Source: Janthinobacterium sp. PAMC25594
GTDB taxonomy: Bacteria; Pseudomonadota; Gammaproteobacteria; Burkholderiales; Burkholderiaceae_D
Direction of reading: 5' to 3'
Assembly (NCBI RefSeq): GCF_019443505.1
Contig: NZ_CP080377.1
Location: 3,100,001-3,164,000 of the forward strand
Length of the DNA: 64,000 bases
The notes below the pieces were generated by a model that saw nothing but the letters and a program-made list of their open reading frames with translations, was not told the origin of the DNA and searched no databases. Below are positions 18,626 through 27,709 of the stretch, one piece after another. Position 1 is the first letter of the stretch. Each line of letters begins with the position of its first letter. A program made the position numbers and the translations under genes.

Positions 18626-19048
18626 ATGGAATGCAAAGTCAGCTGGAATGGCCCGTCGGGCATGAGTTTTCGGGCAGAAACCGGTTCCGGCCACCTGGTG
18701 ACCATGGATGGCGCGCCCGACGGCGGCGGCCACAACCTGGCGCCGCGCCCCATGGAAATGGTCTTGCTGGGCACGGGCGGCTGCACCGCCTATGACGTGG
18801 TGCTGATCCTGAAACGGGGACGCGAAGCCGTCAGCGGCTGCGAAGTGACCCTGAAGGCCGAGCGCGCCGACACCGACCCGAAAGTGTTTACCAAGATCCA
18901 CTTCCATTTCACCGTGCGGGGCAAGGCCCTGAAACCGACGGCCGTGGAACGGGCCGTGACTTTGTCGCACGACAAATATTGCTCGGCGTCGATCATGCTG
19001 GCGAAAACTGCCGAGATCACCCACTCGTTCGAAATCATCGAGGAATGA
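18626..19048 (+). CDS. OsmC family protein
   Basis: 140 aa from MECKVSWNGPSGMSF, preceded by CGGAGAG. The family's two reactive cysteines are present: C53 (LGTGGCTAYDVV) and C119 (SHDKYCSASIM). OsmC/Ohr proteins reduce organic hydroperoxides with a thiol cofactor; this YhfA-like branch has no proven substrate. The ATG lies divergent from rplM, and the stop is 1 bp before a REP element shared with the convergent coq7. Confidence 0.9.
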   Translation: MECKVSWNGPSGMSFRAETGSGHLVTMDGAPDGGGHNLAPRPMEMVLLGTGGCTAYDVVLILKRGREAVSGCEVTLKAERADTDPKVFTKIHFHFTVRGKALKPTAVERAVTLSHDKYCSASIMLAKTAEITHSFEIIEE

Positions 19049-19049
19049 G

Positions 19050-19161
19050 GTAGGTCGGATTAGCGGGGCCGCCGAGGTGCGCCAGCGCGTAATCCGACAA
19101 TACCCGTAACGCCAACAATGTGTCGGATTACGCGCGGCATTGCCGCGCTAATCCGACCTAC
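19050..19161. repeat. BIME-like pair of GTAG REP elements (copy 1)
   Basis: Two inverted REP units. Left: GTAG 19050-19053, then stem GTCGGATTA 19054-19062 with TAATCCGAC 19090-19098. Right: stem 19122-19130 with 19149-19157, its inner arm GCGCGGCA/TGCCGCGC extending the helix, then CTAC 19158-19161. It fills the gap between convergent osmC-like and coq7 genes and overlaps the coq7 stop codon. The GTAG foot is the hallmark of REPs linked to RAYT transposases; no RAYT is in the window. Confidence 0.85.
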
Positions 19162-19817
19162 AGGTAATACGCTGTCTTCGTCATCACTTTGCCCATCAAG
19201 CCCATCAGCGCCTTGACGGGCGCCGGCGTATCGATGGCGCCCAGGCGCTGCGCCGCGGCGCCGTGTTCCACTTCGTCGAGGGCCATCTGCTTGACGATGG
19301 CACGCGATTTCGCGTCCTGCGGCGGCAATTCCTGCAAGTGGCTGGCCAGGTGCGCTTCCACCTGGCGCTCCGTTTCCACCACAAACCCCAGGCTGCGGCC
19401 GTCGCCCATGCGCGCGGCGATAGTGCCCAGCGCAAACGAACCCGCATACCACAGGGGATTGAGCAGGCTCAGACGCGAGCCCAGCTCCGTCAGGCGCTGC
19501 GCCGTCCAGGCCAGGTGGTCTTCCTCTTCGCGTCCCGCCTCATCGAACTGGGCGCGGATGGCCGGGCTGTGCGCATAGCGCGCCTGCGAGTTGTACAGGG
19601 CTTGGGCGCACACTTCGCCCACGTGGTTGACGCGCATCAAGCCGGCGCTGTGGCGCTGCTCGGCCGCGCTCAGCTGTGCATCGGGCGCGTGCGCGGCCGG
19701 CGAGGGACGCGAGGCCGAGGCCACGCCCGCGATCACACGCAGGGCCTTGTCGGCGCCAACAATCAAACGATCCAGGGGGTCAAAATGGCGGTTCGCGGTC
19801 ATCGTGGCTATGCTCAT
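19158..19817 (-). CDS. coq7: Demethoxyubiquinone hydroxylase Coq7
   Basis: 219 aa from [19 protein letters not shown] di-iron four-helix hydroxylase: metal ligands in [42 protein letters not shown] and [12 protein letters not shown], the two ExxH-type repeats of the family. It carries out the C6 hydroxylation in ubiquinone synthesis, at the membrane. The last codon and stop (CTG TAG) run into a REP element, so the C-terminus ends where the repeat begins. Confidence 0.94.
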   Translation of the reverse strand: MSIATMTANRHFDPLDRLIVGADKALRVIAGVASASRPSPAAHAPDAQLSAAEQRHSAGLMRVNHVGEVCAQALYNSQARYAHSPAIRAQFDEAGREEEDHLAWTAQRLTELGSRLSLLNPLWYAGSFALGTIAARMGDGRSLGFVVETERQVEAHLASHLQELPPQDAKSRAIVKQMALDEVEHGAAAQRLGAIDTPAPVKALMGLMGKVMTKTAYYL

Positions 19818-19889
19818 GAGTAGTAAAGCATGAATTATAGGACGATAGCGGCCAGCAGTCCCCACGCCGCGCGCAGGGCGAACGGGGCT

Positions 19890-20321
19890 TTATTGACTTG
19901 TGCGCGCTTTTTCCTGCTCGATCCAGTCGACCACGGGGCCGACGGCATCGAGGCCGGACAGGCTTTTCGCCACGCCCAGGTTCAGTGAAACCAGGAAGGA
20001 AATGCTGTCGACGGGGATGTCCGGGCAGTATTCGGCAAACGCGGCGCGAAAACGCTCCGACTGCAGCACGCGCAAGACTTTCTCGCCGCTCATGAATTGC
20101 AGCACGCTGGCGATGCTGTGCCCGCCACCAATCGAGTGATAAATAAAGCGGTTGTACCTGGCGTCGATCTGCTTGAAATCGAGCGTTTCCTCCGTCATCA
20201 GGCCGGCCAGGTAGTACAAGCCCAGACTGACACGGAAGAAACCGATGGCTTCGGCACTGGTCATGCCGGCGCGCGCCACGGCCAGTACCTTGTCCTGCAT
20301 CGCCTGATCGATCGTTCGCAT
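19890..20321 (-). CDS. Conserved hypothetical protein
   Basis: 143 aa. Not recognised as a named family. Mostly alpha-helical, without a signal peptide: an N-terminal helical part (AMQDKVLAVARAGMTSAEA), FFRVSLGLYYLAGL in the middle, and ISFLVSLNLGVAKSL near the end, which are amphipathic or buried helices rather than clear membrane spans. It lies 73 bp upstream of coq7 on the same strand and divergent from the ABC operon. Coding character (start with nearby GAGAGTG, GC usage) supports a real gene. Confidence 0.7.
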   Translation of the reverse strand: MRTIDQAMQDKVLAVARAGMTSAEAIGFFRVSLGLYYLAGLMTEETLDFKQIDARYNRFIYHSIGGGHSIASVLQFMSGEKVLRVLQSERFRAAFAEYCPDIPVDSISFLVSLNLGVAKSLSGLDAVGPVVDWIEQEKARTSQ

Positions 20322-20469
20322 TGCACTCTCCTGCGCCGTCCGCCGGCGCCCACCGGGCCAGCTTGCATGAAGATGCTGCTTTTTTCAATAGACCAAACGA
20401 TATTTCCGTCTTGCAAGTTACATTTTTTGCATGCTACTCTCGTTCTTCACCGTCAAATGGATGAAGCAC

Positions 20470-21249
20470 ATGATTGAAGTCAAGCATCTGGCAAAACGTT
20501 TCCGCATGCCGCCCCAGAAGGGCAAGGGCGTGCACGTCAGCGATCCGCGCGAGCATGAGGGCTGGTTTCACGCCGTGCGCGACGTCAGTTTCAGCTGCGC
20601 CCCGGGCGAGGTGCTGGGCTTGCTGGGTCCGAATGGCGCCGGCAAGACGACCACCCTGCGCCTGCTGTCGACGGCCCTGCAAGCGGACGCGGGCAGCGCC
20701 CTCGTCAACGGCGTCGATGTGCTGCGCCAGCCGCTGGTGGCGCGCCAGAGCATCGGTTTCCTGTCCGGCTCGACGGGCTTGTATGGGCGCCTGACGGCGC
20801 GCGAGAACGTGGAATATTTTGGCCGCCTGCACGGCATGCCGGCCGACAAATTGAAACGCCGCTGCGACGAGCTGTTTGCCCTGCTGCACATGGAGGAATA
20901 CGGCGGCAAGCGGGCCGATCAGTTGTCGACGGGCATGAAACAGAAGTGCGCGATCGCCCGCACCGTCGTGCATGAGCCGCAGGTGGTGATCCTCGACGAA
21001 CCGACCACGGGCCTGGACGTGATGTCGGCCAAGATCCTGCTCGACTTCATCGCCAGCTACAAGGCGCTGCGCGTGCCGCTGATCTTTTCCACGCACCATC
21101 TGCACGAGGTGGAAAAGCTGTGCGACCGCGTCTGCATCATCAACCGTGGCACCACCGCCTTCCATGGCACGGTCAACGAACTGCGCCACCTGGGCGGCAG
21201 TGCCGATCTGTACGATGCCTTCGTCAGCGTCATCAACCAGGGAACCTGA
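20470..21249 (+). CDS. ABC transporter ATP-binding protein, NatA-like
   Basis: 259 aa from [11 protein letters not shown]; in-frame ATGs at 20461 and 20431 are alternatives. Walker [14 protein letters not shown]-loop [15 protein letters not shown], signature [13 protein letters not shown], Walker [13 protein letters not shown] and H-loop STHHLHE are all intact. An insertion after RMPPQKG (about 11-30) is seen in NatA-type proteins. The permease gene follows 3 bp later. NatAB is known for sodium export in Bacillus; the substrate here is unproven. Confidence 0.92.
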   Translation: MIEVKHLAKRFRMPPQKGKGVHVSDPREHEGWFHAVRDVSFSCAPGEVLGLLGPNGAGKTTTLRLLSTALQADAGSALVNGVDVLRQPLVARQSIGFLSGSTGLYGRLTARENVEYFGRLHGMPADKLKRRCDELFALLHMEEYGGKRADQLSTGMKQKCAIARTVVHEPQVVILDEPTTGLDVMSAKILLDFIASYKALRVPLIFSTHHLHEVEKLCDRVCIINRGTTAFHGTVNELRHLGGSADLYDAFVSVINQGT

Positions 21250-21252
21250 GCC

Positions 21253-22449
21253 ATGTGGACCATTTATCTGAAAGAGTTGCTGGAACTCACGCGCGACCGC
21301 AAGACGCTGATTTTCACCATCCTCATCCCCATCTTTGCCATGCCGCTGATCTTTGGCGGCTTCGCTTATGTTTCAAACAATATGTTCAAGAACGCCAAGA
21401 CGGCGGAAATGCGCTATGCGCTGTTCGGCAAGGACCATTCGCCGGGCCTGAGCGCGCGTTTTGCGCAGCAGCACAACTTGCGCGAAGTGCCGCTGGCCAG
21501 CGAGGCGGAGATTCGCCGCGCCATCGGCGACGACAGCATCAAGTTCGCCGTCGTCATCCCGCCGCATTTTGAAGAGGCGCTGCAGCAACGGCAACAGGCC
21601 AAGGTGGTACTGCACTACAACAGCGCCAGCACGGTCGACGTGACCCAGCAGCGGGTGCGCGAGATTATCGATACCTACAACGCCAGCCTGCGCGAAGGGG
21701 CGCTGTCGGCACTGAACCTGAGTCCGGCCCAGCTGGCCTTCGCCCTGCACCCCATCGTGCTCGACAAGCAGTCGACGGCCAACGAGCGCGAGCAGATGGG
21801 CGCCATCGTCGGCGGCATGCTGCCCTATCTGCTGCTGATGGTATGCCTGACGGCGGCCATGTATCCGGCCATCGACCTGGGCGCCGGCGAAAAGGAGCGT
21901 GGCACGCTGGAAACCCTGCTGCTGGCGCCCGTGCCGCGCAGCGCCATCGTGCTGGCCAAGTTCCTCGTGTTGTTCACGGTGGGCATGACCTCGGCCGTGT
22001 TGATGGTGGGCAGCATGGGCGCCCTGCTGGCCATCTTCGGCAGTTCGCTCGAAGGCAACATGGCCGTCATGGTGCGCAGCATCGGCTTGCCCGACCTGGC
22101 CATGGTGACCCTGATGCTGGTGCCGACGGCCGCCATCTTCGCCTCGCTGCTGCTGTCGATCTCGATCTACGCGAAAAGCTACAAGGAAGCGGCCGGCATG
22201 ATCACGCCATTGATGCTGTTTGTCATCCTGCCCACGGTGGCGGCCATGCTGCCCGGCGTCGAACTGAACTGGATGTGGGCCATGGTGCCGCTGACGAATG
22301 TATCGCTGGCCATGAAGGAGCTGGTCAAGGGCACCATGGATTACCGCATGTTCGGCGTGATCCTGGCCTCGACCACGGTGATCGCGGGCGCGCTGCTGAT
22401 GCTGTGCCGCTGGTGGTTTAACCGCGAATCGGTTCTGTTCCGCAATTAA
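21253..22449 (+). CDS. ABC-2 type permease, NatB-like
   Basis: 398 aa. One N-terminal transmembrane helix (about 18-40, TLIFTILIPIFAMPLIFGGF), a large extracytoplasmic domain (about 45-170), then five or six C-terminal helices (MLPYLLLMVCLTAAMYPAI, FLVLFTVGMTSAVLMVGSMG, LAMVTLMLVPTAAIFASLLL, MITPLMLFVILPTVAAML and a last one before FNRESVLFRN). The conserved GAGEKERGTLETLL segment of ABC-2 exporters is present. Partner of the ATPase 3 bp upstream. Confidence 0.9.
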   Translation: MWTIYLKELLELTRDRKTLIFTILIPIFAMPLIFGGFAYVSNNMFKNAKTAEMRYALFGKDHSPGLSARFAQQHNLREVPLASEAEIRRAIGDDSIKFAVVIPPHFEEALQQRQQAKVVLHYNSASTVDVTQQRVREIIDTYNASLREGALSALNLSPAQLAFALHPIVLDKQSTANEREQMGAIVGGMLPYLLLMVCLTAAMYPAIDLGAGEKERGTLETLLLAPVPRSAIVLAKFLVLFTVGMTSAVLMVGSMGALLAIFGSSLEGNMAVMVRSIGLPDLAMVTLMLVPTAAIFASLLLSISIYAKSYKEAAGMITPLMLFVILPTVAAMLPGVELNWMWAMVPLTNVSLAMKELVKGTMDYRMFGVILASTTVIAGALLMLCRWWFNRESVLFRN

Positions 22450-22466
22450 GCTTGCAAATGACTCGC

Positions 22467-22489
22467 GGCGGGGTGCCATCCACCCCGCC
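22467..22489 (+). terminator. Possible terminator hairpin after natB-like gene
   Basis: Perfect 9-bp stem (22467-22475 with 22481-22489), GC-rich, 5-nt loop, but no T-tract follows. It could be an attenuator within a longer transcript, since the next ABC gene starts at 22619. Confidence 0.4.
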
Positions 22490-22618
22490 CATCCGCACTC
22501 TGGCCACGCGAAAATGCCGTGTATCGCATGCAACTGCCCAGTACGTCGTAAATTCAATACAATGCCAGCATAGAGTAGCCCTGTAGCATCGGGCAGCAAC
22601 GCATGAGTCAGGAGTTGT

Positions 22619-23512
22619 ATGGAATTGCAGATTCGCAAATTGTCGAAAACCTACGCGAATGGCGTGGTAGCGCTGGATAACGTGTCGCTGACGATACCGC
22701 CCGGAATGTTTGGCTTGCTGGGCCCGAATGGCGCGGGCAAGTCGACCCTGATGCGCACCCTGGCCACCTTGCAGGAATGCGATTCCGGCTCCATCTTCTT
22801 CGGCGACTACGACGTGCTCGACGACAAGGACGAGATCCGCCGCATGCTGGGCTACCTGCCGCAAGACTTCGGCCTGTACCCGAAAGTGACGGCCTACGAA
22901 CTGCTCGACCACTTCGCCATGCTAAAAGGGCTGTCGCAGCGGGCGCGCCGGCGCGAGGTCGTCGATGGCCTGTTGCAGCAAACCAATCTGTTCGACGTGC
23001 GCCACCAGCGCCTGGGCAGCTTTTCCGGCGGCATGCGCCAGCGCTTCGGCATCGCGCAAGCCCTGCTGGGTGACCCGAAACTGATCATCGTCGATGAGCC
23101 GACGGCCGGCCTCGACCCGCAGGAGCGCGTGCGCTTCCATAATCTGCTGTCCGATATCGGCGAAGACAAGACGGTGATCCTGTCGACCCACATCGTCTCC
23201 GACGTGGCCGACCTGTGCGCCAACATGGCCATCATCAACAAAGGGCATTTGCTGCTGTGCGGCAAGACCCAGGAACTGATCGATGAAGTCAGCTGCAAGA
23301 TCTGGGCGCGCTTTGTCGAAAAGAAAGAACTCGCCAGCTTCCAGCAGCGCCACGCCGTCATTTCCACGCGCTTGCTGTCGGGCCGCACCCTGATCCACGT
23401 CTACAGCGACGACGACCCGGGCGACGGCTTCGAGGAAGCCATCGGCGACCTGGAAGACCTGTATTTCGCCACCATTGCCGGGCGCCACCGCGTCGCCCCG
23501 CAGTGCGACTGA
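22619..23512 (+). CDS. ABC transporter ATP-binding protein (partner of M1-fused permease)
   Basis: 297 aa. Walker [14 protein letters not shown]-loop [11 protein letters not shown], signature [13 protein letters not shown], Walker [13 protein letters not shown] and H-loop STHIVSD are intact. The C-terminal region from about 220 is typical of exporters acting with ABC-2 permeases. AGGAGT precedes the ATG. The fused permease/peptidase starts 11 bp after the stop, so the two form one unit, separate from the NatAB pair upstream. Confidence 0.93.
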   Translation: MELQIRKLSKTYANGVVALDNVSLTIPPGMFGLLGPNGAGKSTLMRTLATLQECDSGSIFFGDYDVLDDKDEIRRMLGYLPQDFGLYPKVTAYELLDHFAMLKGLSQRARRREVVDGLLQQTNLFDVRHQRLGSFSGGMRQRFGIAQALLGDPKLIIVDEPTAGLDPQERVRFHNLLSDIGEDKTVILSTHIVSDVADLCANMAIINKGHLLLCGKTQELIDEVSCKIWARFVEKKELASFQQRHAVISTRLLSGRTLIHVYSDDDPGDGFEEAIGDLEDLYFATIAGRHRVAPQCD

Positions 23513-23522
23513 GGGGGCGGCC

Positions 23523-26500
23523 ATGTTTGCCATCGCCCGCTTTGAAGCGCGACAGCGGCTCAAGCTGCTGTCCACCTGGGTGTATTTCGCCATGTTCCTG
23601 GCGCTGGCCATGCTGTGGATGGCCGCCGCCGGCGGTGTCTTCAAGGAAGCGAGCATCAGCTTCGGCGGCAAGTTCCTGATCAACGCGCCCCGCTCGCTGG
23701 CGTTCACGTGCAGCCTGCTGGGCTGCTTCGGCGCCGTGGTGGTGGCCGCCATGATGGGCCGCTCGGTGCAGCAGGATTTCGAGCACGGCATGCAGCATTT
23801 CTTCTTCAGCGCGCCGATCAAAAAATACCAGTATGTCTTCGGTCGCTTCCTCGGCGCTTATCTGGTGCTGGCCGTGGTGTTTTCCAGCATCGTCATCGGG
23901 GCCTGGCTGGGCGCCTGGCTGCCCGGCATCGATCCCGAACGGCTGGGGCCACAGCGCGCGCTGGCCTATTTGATGCCATATGTATTTACCCTGCTGCCGA
24001 ACCTGTTCATCTTCGGCGCCATCTTCTTCGTCATCGCGGCCCTGACGCGGCGCATGTTGCCCGTGTACATTAGCTCGGTGGTCATGCTGATCGGCTACCT
24101 GGTGGCGCCCTCGCTGGCGCGCGACCTCGACTACAAGACCCTGGCCGCCCTGATCGACCCCTTCGGCACCACGGCGCTGATACGCCTGACGGAATACTGG
24201 CCGAATGCGGAGCGCAACACGCGCCTGGTGCCCCTGGAAGGCGTGTATTTGCTGAACCGCGCCATCTGGTCCGGCTTCGCTCTGGTGGCCTTGCTGCTCG
24301 GCTACTGGCGCTTCCAGTTCCACGCCACGACGGACGCGGGCGCCAGCAAGCGCCGCAGCGAGGGCGATGTACCGCTGCGCCTGTCGAGCGCTTCGCTGTC
24401 CACGCAGGAAGCACCTGATTTTGCGCAGCGCAACCTGGCCGCCCTGCTCGTCAAGATGAGCTGGCTGAACCTGCGCGAAACCATCAAGAACATCTATTTT
24501 GTCGTCATCGTGCTCGCTGGCGTGCTGACCATGTATGCGGGCGCGCTGGACATGGGTTCCATGTACGGCACGAATACGTATCCCGTGACGGAAAAAGTGC
24601 TGGACATGGTCAGCGCCTCGTTCGCCCTGTTCATGCTGGTCATTACCACCTTCTATGCGGGCGAACTGGTGTGGCGCGAACGGGAAACGCACATCGAGCT
24701 GATGCTCGACGCCCTGCCCGTGCCAAACTGGCTGCCCCTGCTGTCGAAGCTGTTCGCCCTGATCGGCCTGCAAGCATTGCTGAGCCTGGTCATCATGCTG
24801 TGCGGCATGTCGATCCAGGTCTTCAAGGGCTATTACCGCCTCGACCCCGGCCTGTACCTGGAATCGCTGTTCCTGTCGCACCTGCCCTACTACGCACTGA
24901 TCGCCGTGCTGGCCATCTTTTTGCAGGTAGTGATCAATCACAAGTACCTGGCGTATTTCGCCATGATTCTGTACCACATCGCCAGCATCAGCTTTGCCTC
25001 GCTGGGCCTGGGCGACCCGCTGCTGCTGTACGCCAGCACGCCGGACTTCATCTATTCAGCCATGAACGGCGCCGGCCACTATGTGTTGCGCGAGCGCTGG
25101 TACTTGCTGTACTGGAGCGGCGCGGCCGTCATGCTGACGCTGCTGTCGCTGCTGTTCTGGCCCCGTGGCGCGCAGGATAGCTGGCGCATCCGGCTGCGCC
25201 TGGCGCGCCACGGCCTGACGCAAGGCGTGCTGGCCAGCTTTGCCGTCGGCGCCCTGATCTTCGTCAGCGCCGGCGGCGTGCTGTTCTACGTCTTCCACGT
25301 GGCCAACGACTACAAGTCCGACTATGCGCGCGATGCGGACCGCGCCAGTGTCGAGCGCCAGTACCGCAAGTTTGCCGCCACGCCGCAGCCGAAAATCACC
25401 GACGTGAAACTCGACGTGGCCATCTACCCGGCGCAGCGCACCCTGGCCGTCACGGGCCGCTACCTGCTGCAAAACAAGACCAGCCTGCCGATCAGCCACA
25501 TTTTTGTGCAGCAAGACCCGACGGCCACCATGCGCCTGCGTTTCGATGCGCGCGTGCACCCCGGCATCGATGACGGCAAGCTGGGCTTTTACAGCTACCG
25601 TCTGGCCGCGCCGCTGGCGCCGGGCGCCAGCCTGGGCCTCGATTTCGACATTGCCTATGCGCCGCGCGGCATCTTCGGCCTGGGCCAGGACACGCCCGTC
25701 GTGGCCAACGGCACCTTCTTCACGAATGCCGTGCTGCCGCACATCGGCTACCAGCCGCAGCTGGAATTGACGGACCCGCGCGACCGCAAGAAACACGGTT
25801 TGCCGGCGCGCGAACGGGCCTTGCCGCGCGACGATGCGAAGGGATTGGCCGACAATTACGTCAGCATTGACGCCGACCGCATCAATTTCGACGCCACCGT
25901 CAGCACCGTCGACGGCCAGACGGCCATCGCGCCGGGCATGCTGGACAACGACTGGATCGCCAACGGCCGCCATTACTTCCATTACACGATGGACCAGCCT
26001 ATCCTGAATTTCTACGCGTTCCAGTCGGCCCGCTACGCCGTCAAGCACGAGCGCTGGCAGGATGTGGCCATCGACGTGTATTACCATCCTGGCCATGAAT
26101 ACAACCTCGATCGTTTCGTGCGTGGCAGCAAGGAAGCGCTCGATTACTACACAAAAAACTTCGGCCCCTACCAGCACAAGGTCTTGCGCATCGTCGAATT
26201 CCCCCGCTACGCCACGTTTGCGCAGTCGTTCCCGAACACGATTCCGTATTCGGAAGGCCTGGGTTTCATCGCCAAGGTGGACGACAAGAATCCGAAGGAC
26301 CTCGACTATCCGTTCTACGTCACGGCGCATGAAGTGGCGCACCAGTGGTGGGCGCATCAATTGGTGGGCGGCAACACGCGTGGCGCCACCGTGCTCAGCG
26401 AAACCCTGGCCGAATATTCGGCCCTGATGGTGATGAAAAAAACCACGGGGCCGGCCAAGATGCGCCGCTTCCTGCGCTATGACCTGAACCAATACCTGAT

Positions 26501-27101
26501 GGGACGCAGCGAAGAACGCAAGAAGGAGCTGCCGCTGGCCGAGAATGAAAACCAGGCTTACATCCATTACCACAAGGGCAGCCTGGCCATGTATTTGCTG
26601 CAGGACATGATCGGCGAAGACAAGGTCAACGGCGTGCTGCGCGAGCTGCTGAAGACTTACGGCCAGAAGGGACCGCCGTATGCGAGCGTGACGGCGCTGG
26701 TCCAGGGCTTGCGCCAGGTCACGCCGCCCGAGCAGGCTTACCTGATCGACGATCTGTTCGAGAAAATCGTGCTGTTCGACAACCGCGCCCTGTCGGCCAA
26801 GGCCACCAAACGCGGCGATGGCAAGTACGCCGTCACCCTCAAGGTGCAGGCGAGCAAATTGATGGCCGGCGAACAGGGAGAGGAACACGATGCGCCCCTG
26901 CATGACTGGATCGAGATCGGCGTCGACGACGCGAATGGCCAACCGCTGCTGCGCGAACGCCTGCGCATGACGGCGCGCGAAGCGAGCTATACCGTCATCG
27001 TCGGCAGCCGGCCCGGCAAGGCGGGCATCGACCCCGACAACAAGTTGATCGACCGCAAGCCCGATGACAATATGGTCACCGTCGAGCTCGACGAACCGTG
27101 A
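23523..27101 (+). CDS. ABC-2 permease fused to an M1 aminopeptidase-like domain
   Basis: 1192 aa from [16 protein letters not shown]. The first about 600 residues hold two permease halves with about thirteen predicted membrane helices in all (six before residue 280, seven between about 320 and 600). The remaining about 590 residues are an M1-type domain: HEVAHQWW with H936, E937 and H940, and the likely third zinc ligand E960 in VLSETLAEY, spaced HExxH-x19-E rather than the usual x18. The usual GAMEN exopeptidase motif is not seen; PYSEGLGF lies at the equivalent place. With thirteen helices the peptidase domain would face the periplasm. Similar fusions are annotated in Xanthomonadales and Bacteroidetes as ABC permease/M1 aminopeptidase; the substrate is unknown. 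Confidence 0.9.
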   Translation: MFAIARFEARQRLKLLSTWVYFAMFLALAMLWMAAAGGVFKEASISFGGKFLINAPRSLAFTCSLLGCFGAVVVAAMMGRSVQQDFEHGMQHFFFSAPIKKYQYVFGRFLGAYLVLAVVFSSIVIGAWLGAWLPGIDPERLGPQRALAYLMPYVFTLLPNLFIFGAIFFVIAALTRRMLPVYISSVVMLIGYLVAPSLARDLDYKTLAALIDPFGTTALIRLTEYWPNAERNTRLVPLEGVYLLNRAIWSGFALVALLLGYWRFQFHATTDAGASKRRSEGDVPLRLSSASLSTQEAPDFAQRNLAALLVKMSWLNLRETIKNIYFVVIVLAGVLTMYAGALDMGSMYGTNTYPVTEKVLDMVSASFALFMLVITTFYAGELVWRERETHIELMLDALPVPNWLPLLSKLFALIGLQALLSLVIMLCGMSIQVFKGYYRLDPGLYLESLFLSHLPYYALIAVLAIFLQVVINHKYLAYFAMILYHIASISFASLGLGDPLLLYASTPDFIYSAMNGAGHYVLRERWYLLYWSGAAVMLTLLSLLFWPRGAQDSWRIRLRLARHGLTQGVLASFAVGALIFVSAGGVLFYVFHVANDYKSDYARDADRASVERQYRKFAATPQPKITDVKLDVAIYPAQRTLAVTGRYLLQNKTSLPISHIFVQQDPTATMRLRFDARVHPGIDDGKLGFYSYRLAAPLAPGASLGLDFDIAYAPRGIFGLGQDTPVVANGTFFTNAVLPHIGYQPQLELTDPRDRKKHGLPARERALPRDDAKGLADNYVSIDADRINFDATVSTVDGQTAIAPGMLDNDWIANGRHYFHYTMDQPILNFYAFQSARYAVKHERWQDVAIDVYYHPGHEYNLDRFVRGSKEALDYYTKNFGPYQHKVLRIVEFPRYATFAQSFPNTIPYSEGLGFIAKVDDKNPKDLDYPFYVTAHEVAHQWWAHQLVGGNTRGATVLSETLAEYSALMVMKKTTGPAKMRRFLRYDLNQYLMGRSEERKKELPLAENENQAYIHYHKGSLAMYLLQDMIGEDKVNGVLRELLKTYGQKGPPYASVTALVQGLRQVTPPEQAYLIDDLFEKIVLFDNRALSAKATKRGDGKYAVTLKVQASKLMAGEQGEEHDAPLHDWIEIGVDDANGQPLLRERLRMTAREASYTVIVGSRPGKAGIDPDNKLIDRKPDDNMVTVELDEP

Positions 27102-27103
27102 CG

Positions 27104-27138
27104 AAAAATGGCCACCCTGGACAGGTGGCCATTTTTTT
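27104..27138. terminator. Bidirectional terminator after the ABC/M1 gene
   Basis: AAAATGGCCACC pairs with GTGGCCATTTT, followed by more T; lies between convergent genes. Confidence 0.88.
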
Positions 27139-27154
27139 CAGTGTCGCACGGGAA

Positions 27155-27541
27155 TCAGGCCGCGGCGCAGCGCGTCACCAGGCTCAGGCTGATGCCCATC
27201 TCCGTCAGGTGCTGCATGTCGGCCAGGGTCAGGTCCAGCGGCGCATCGACCGTGTCGTCGCCGTTCAACTCCAGTTGCAGCTCGGCCACGATGCGCGGCA
27301 TGGTGAAGCTGACGCCGCGCGAACGGCATTCGGCCAGGTAGCTGCGTATGCGCGAGGGCAACACTTGCACTTTGGTGGCCTGCGCGATGACGACTTCGAA
27401 GCCCGAATCGAGATGCACGCGACCCGAGGTGCCCTTCGCCTCGCCCTTGCGCCATTGCCGCTCCGGATCGGTGGGCAAGACTTCGAGAATGGATTTGAGC
27501 GTGGGATCGTCCCCATGCACCGACAGCTTCACCATATTCAT
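27155..27541 (-). CDS. DUF4279-like hypothetical protein
   Basis: 128 aa. The opening VKLSVHGDDPTLKSILEVLP followed by ERQWRKGEAKG resembles DUF4279 proteins, where a GDDL-like segment and a WKKGE-like segment recur. No signal peptide or membrane helix. No function is known for this group. It is upstream of nothing on its strand, downstream of katA's region reading away, and ends against the bidirectional terminator. Family assignment is moderate only. Confidence 0.65.
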   Translation of the reverse strand: MNMVKLSVHGDDPTLKSILEVLPTDPERQWRKGEAKGTSGRVHLDSGFEVVIAQATKVQVLPSRIRSYLAECRSRGVSFTMPRIVAELQLELNGDDTVDAPLDLTLADMQHLTEMGISLSLVTRCAAA

Positions 27542-27673
27542 ATTGCAAGACTTTCTAGTCAGGACGCCGCCAGGAAGGCGGCGCGATCATCAGACCGACA
27601 AGTCTACGCATGGAAGGCAAATATGTCCATACGGCAATATTTTATATCGAGCACTAATTTGTGCTGCATCAAA

Positions 27674-27699
27674 CAGGCGGAACAAGCTTGTTCCGCCTG
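27674..27699 (-). terminator. Palindromic hairpin after katA
   Basis: A perfect 26-bp palindrome (13 bp each side, HindIII-like AAGCTT at the centre) starts 10 bp past the katA stop codon. Only a short T run follows on the minus strand, so it is a probable but atypical terminator. Confidence 0.6.
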
Positions 27700-27709
27700 C
27701 AACACTCCA

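Noticed and set aside
25056..26942. 628-codon open frame on the minus strand inside the ABC/M1 gene
   Set aside because: Antisense shadow of a gene with intact ABC-2 and zinc-peptidase motifs.
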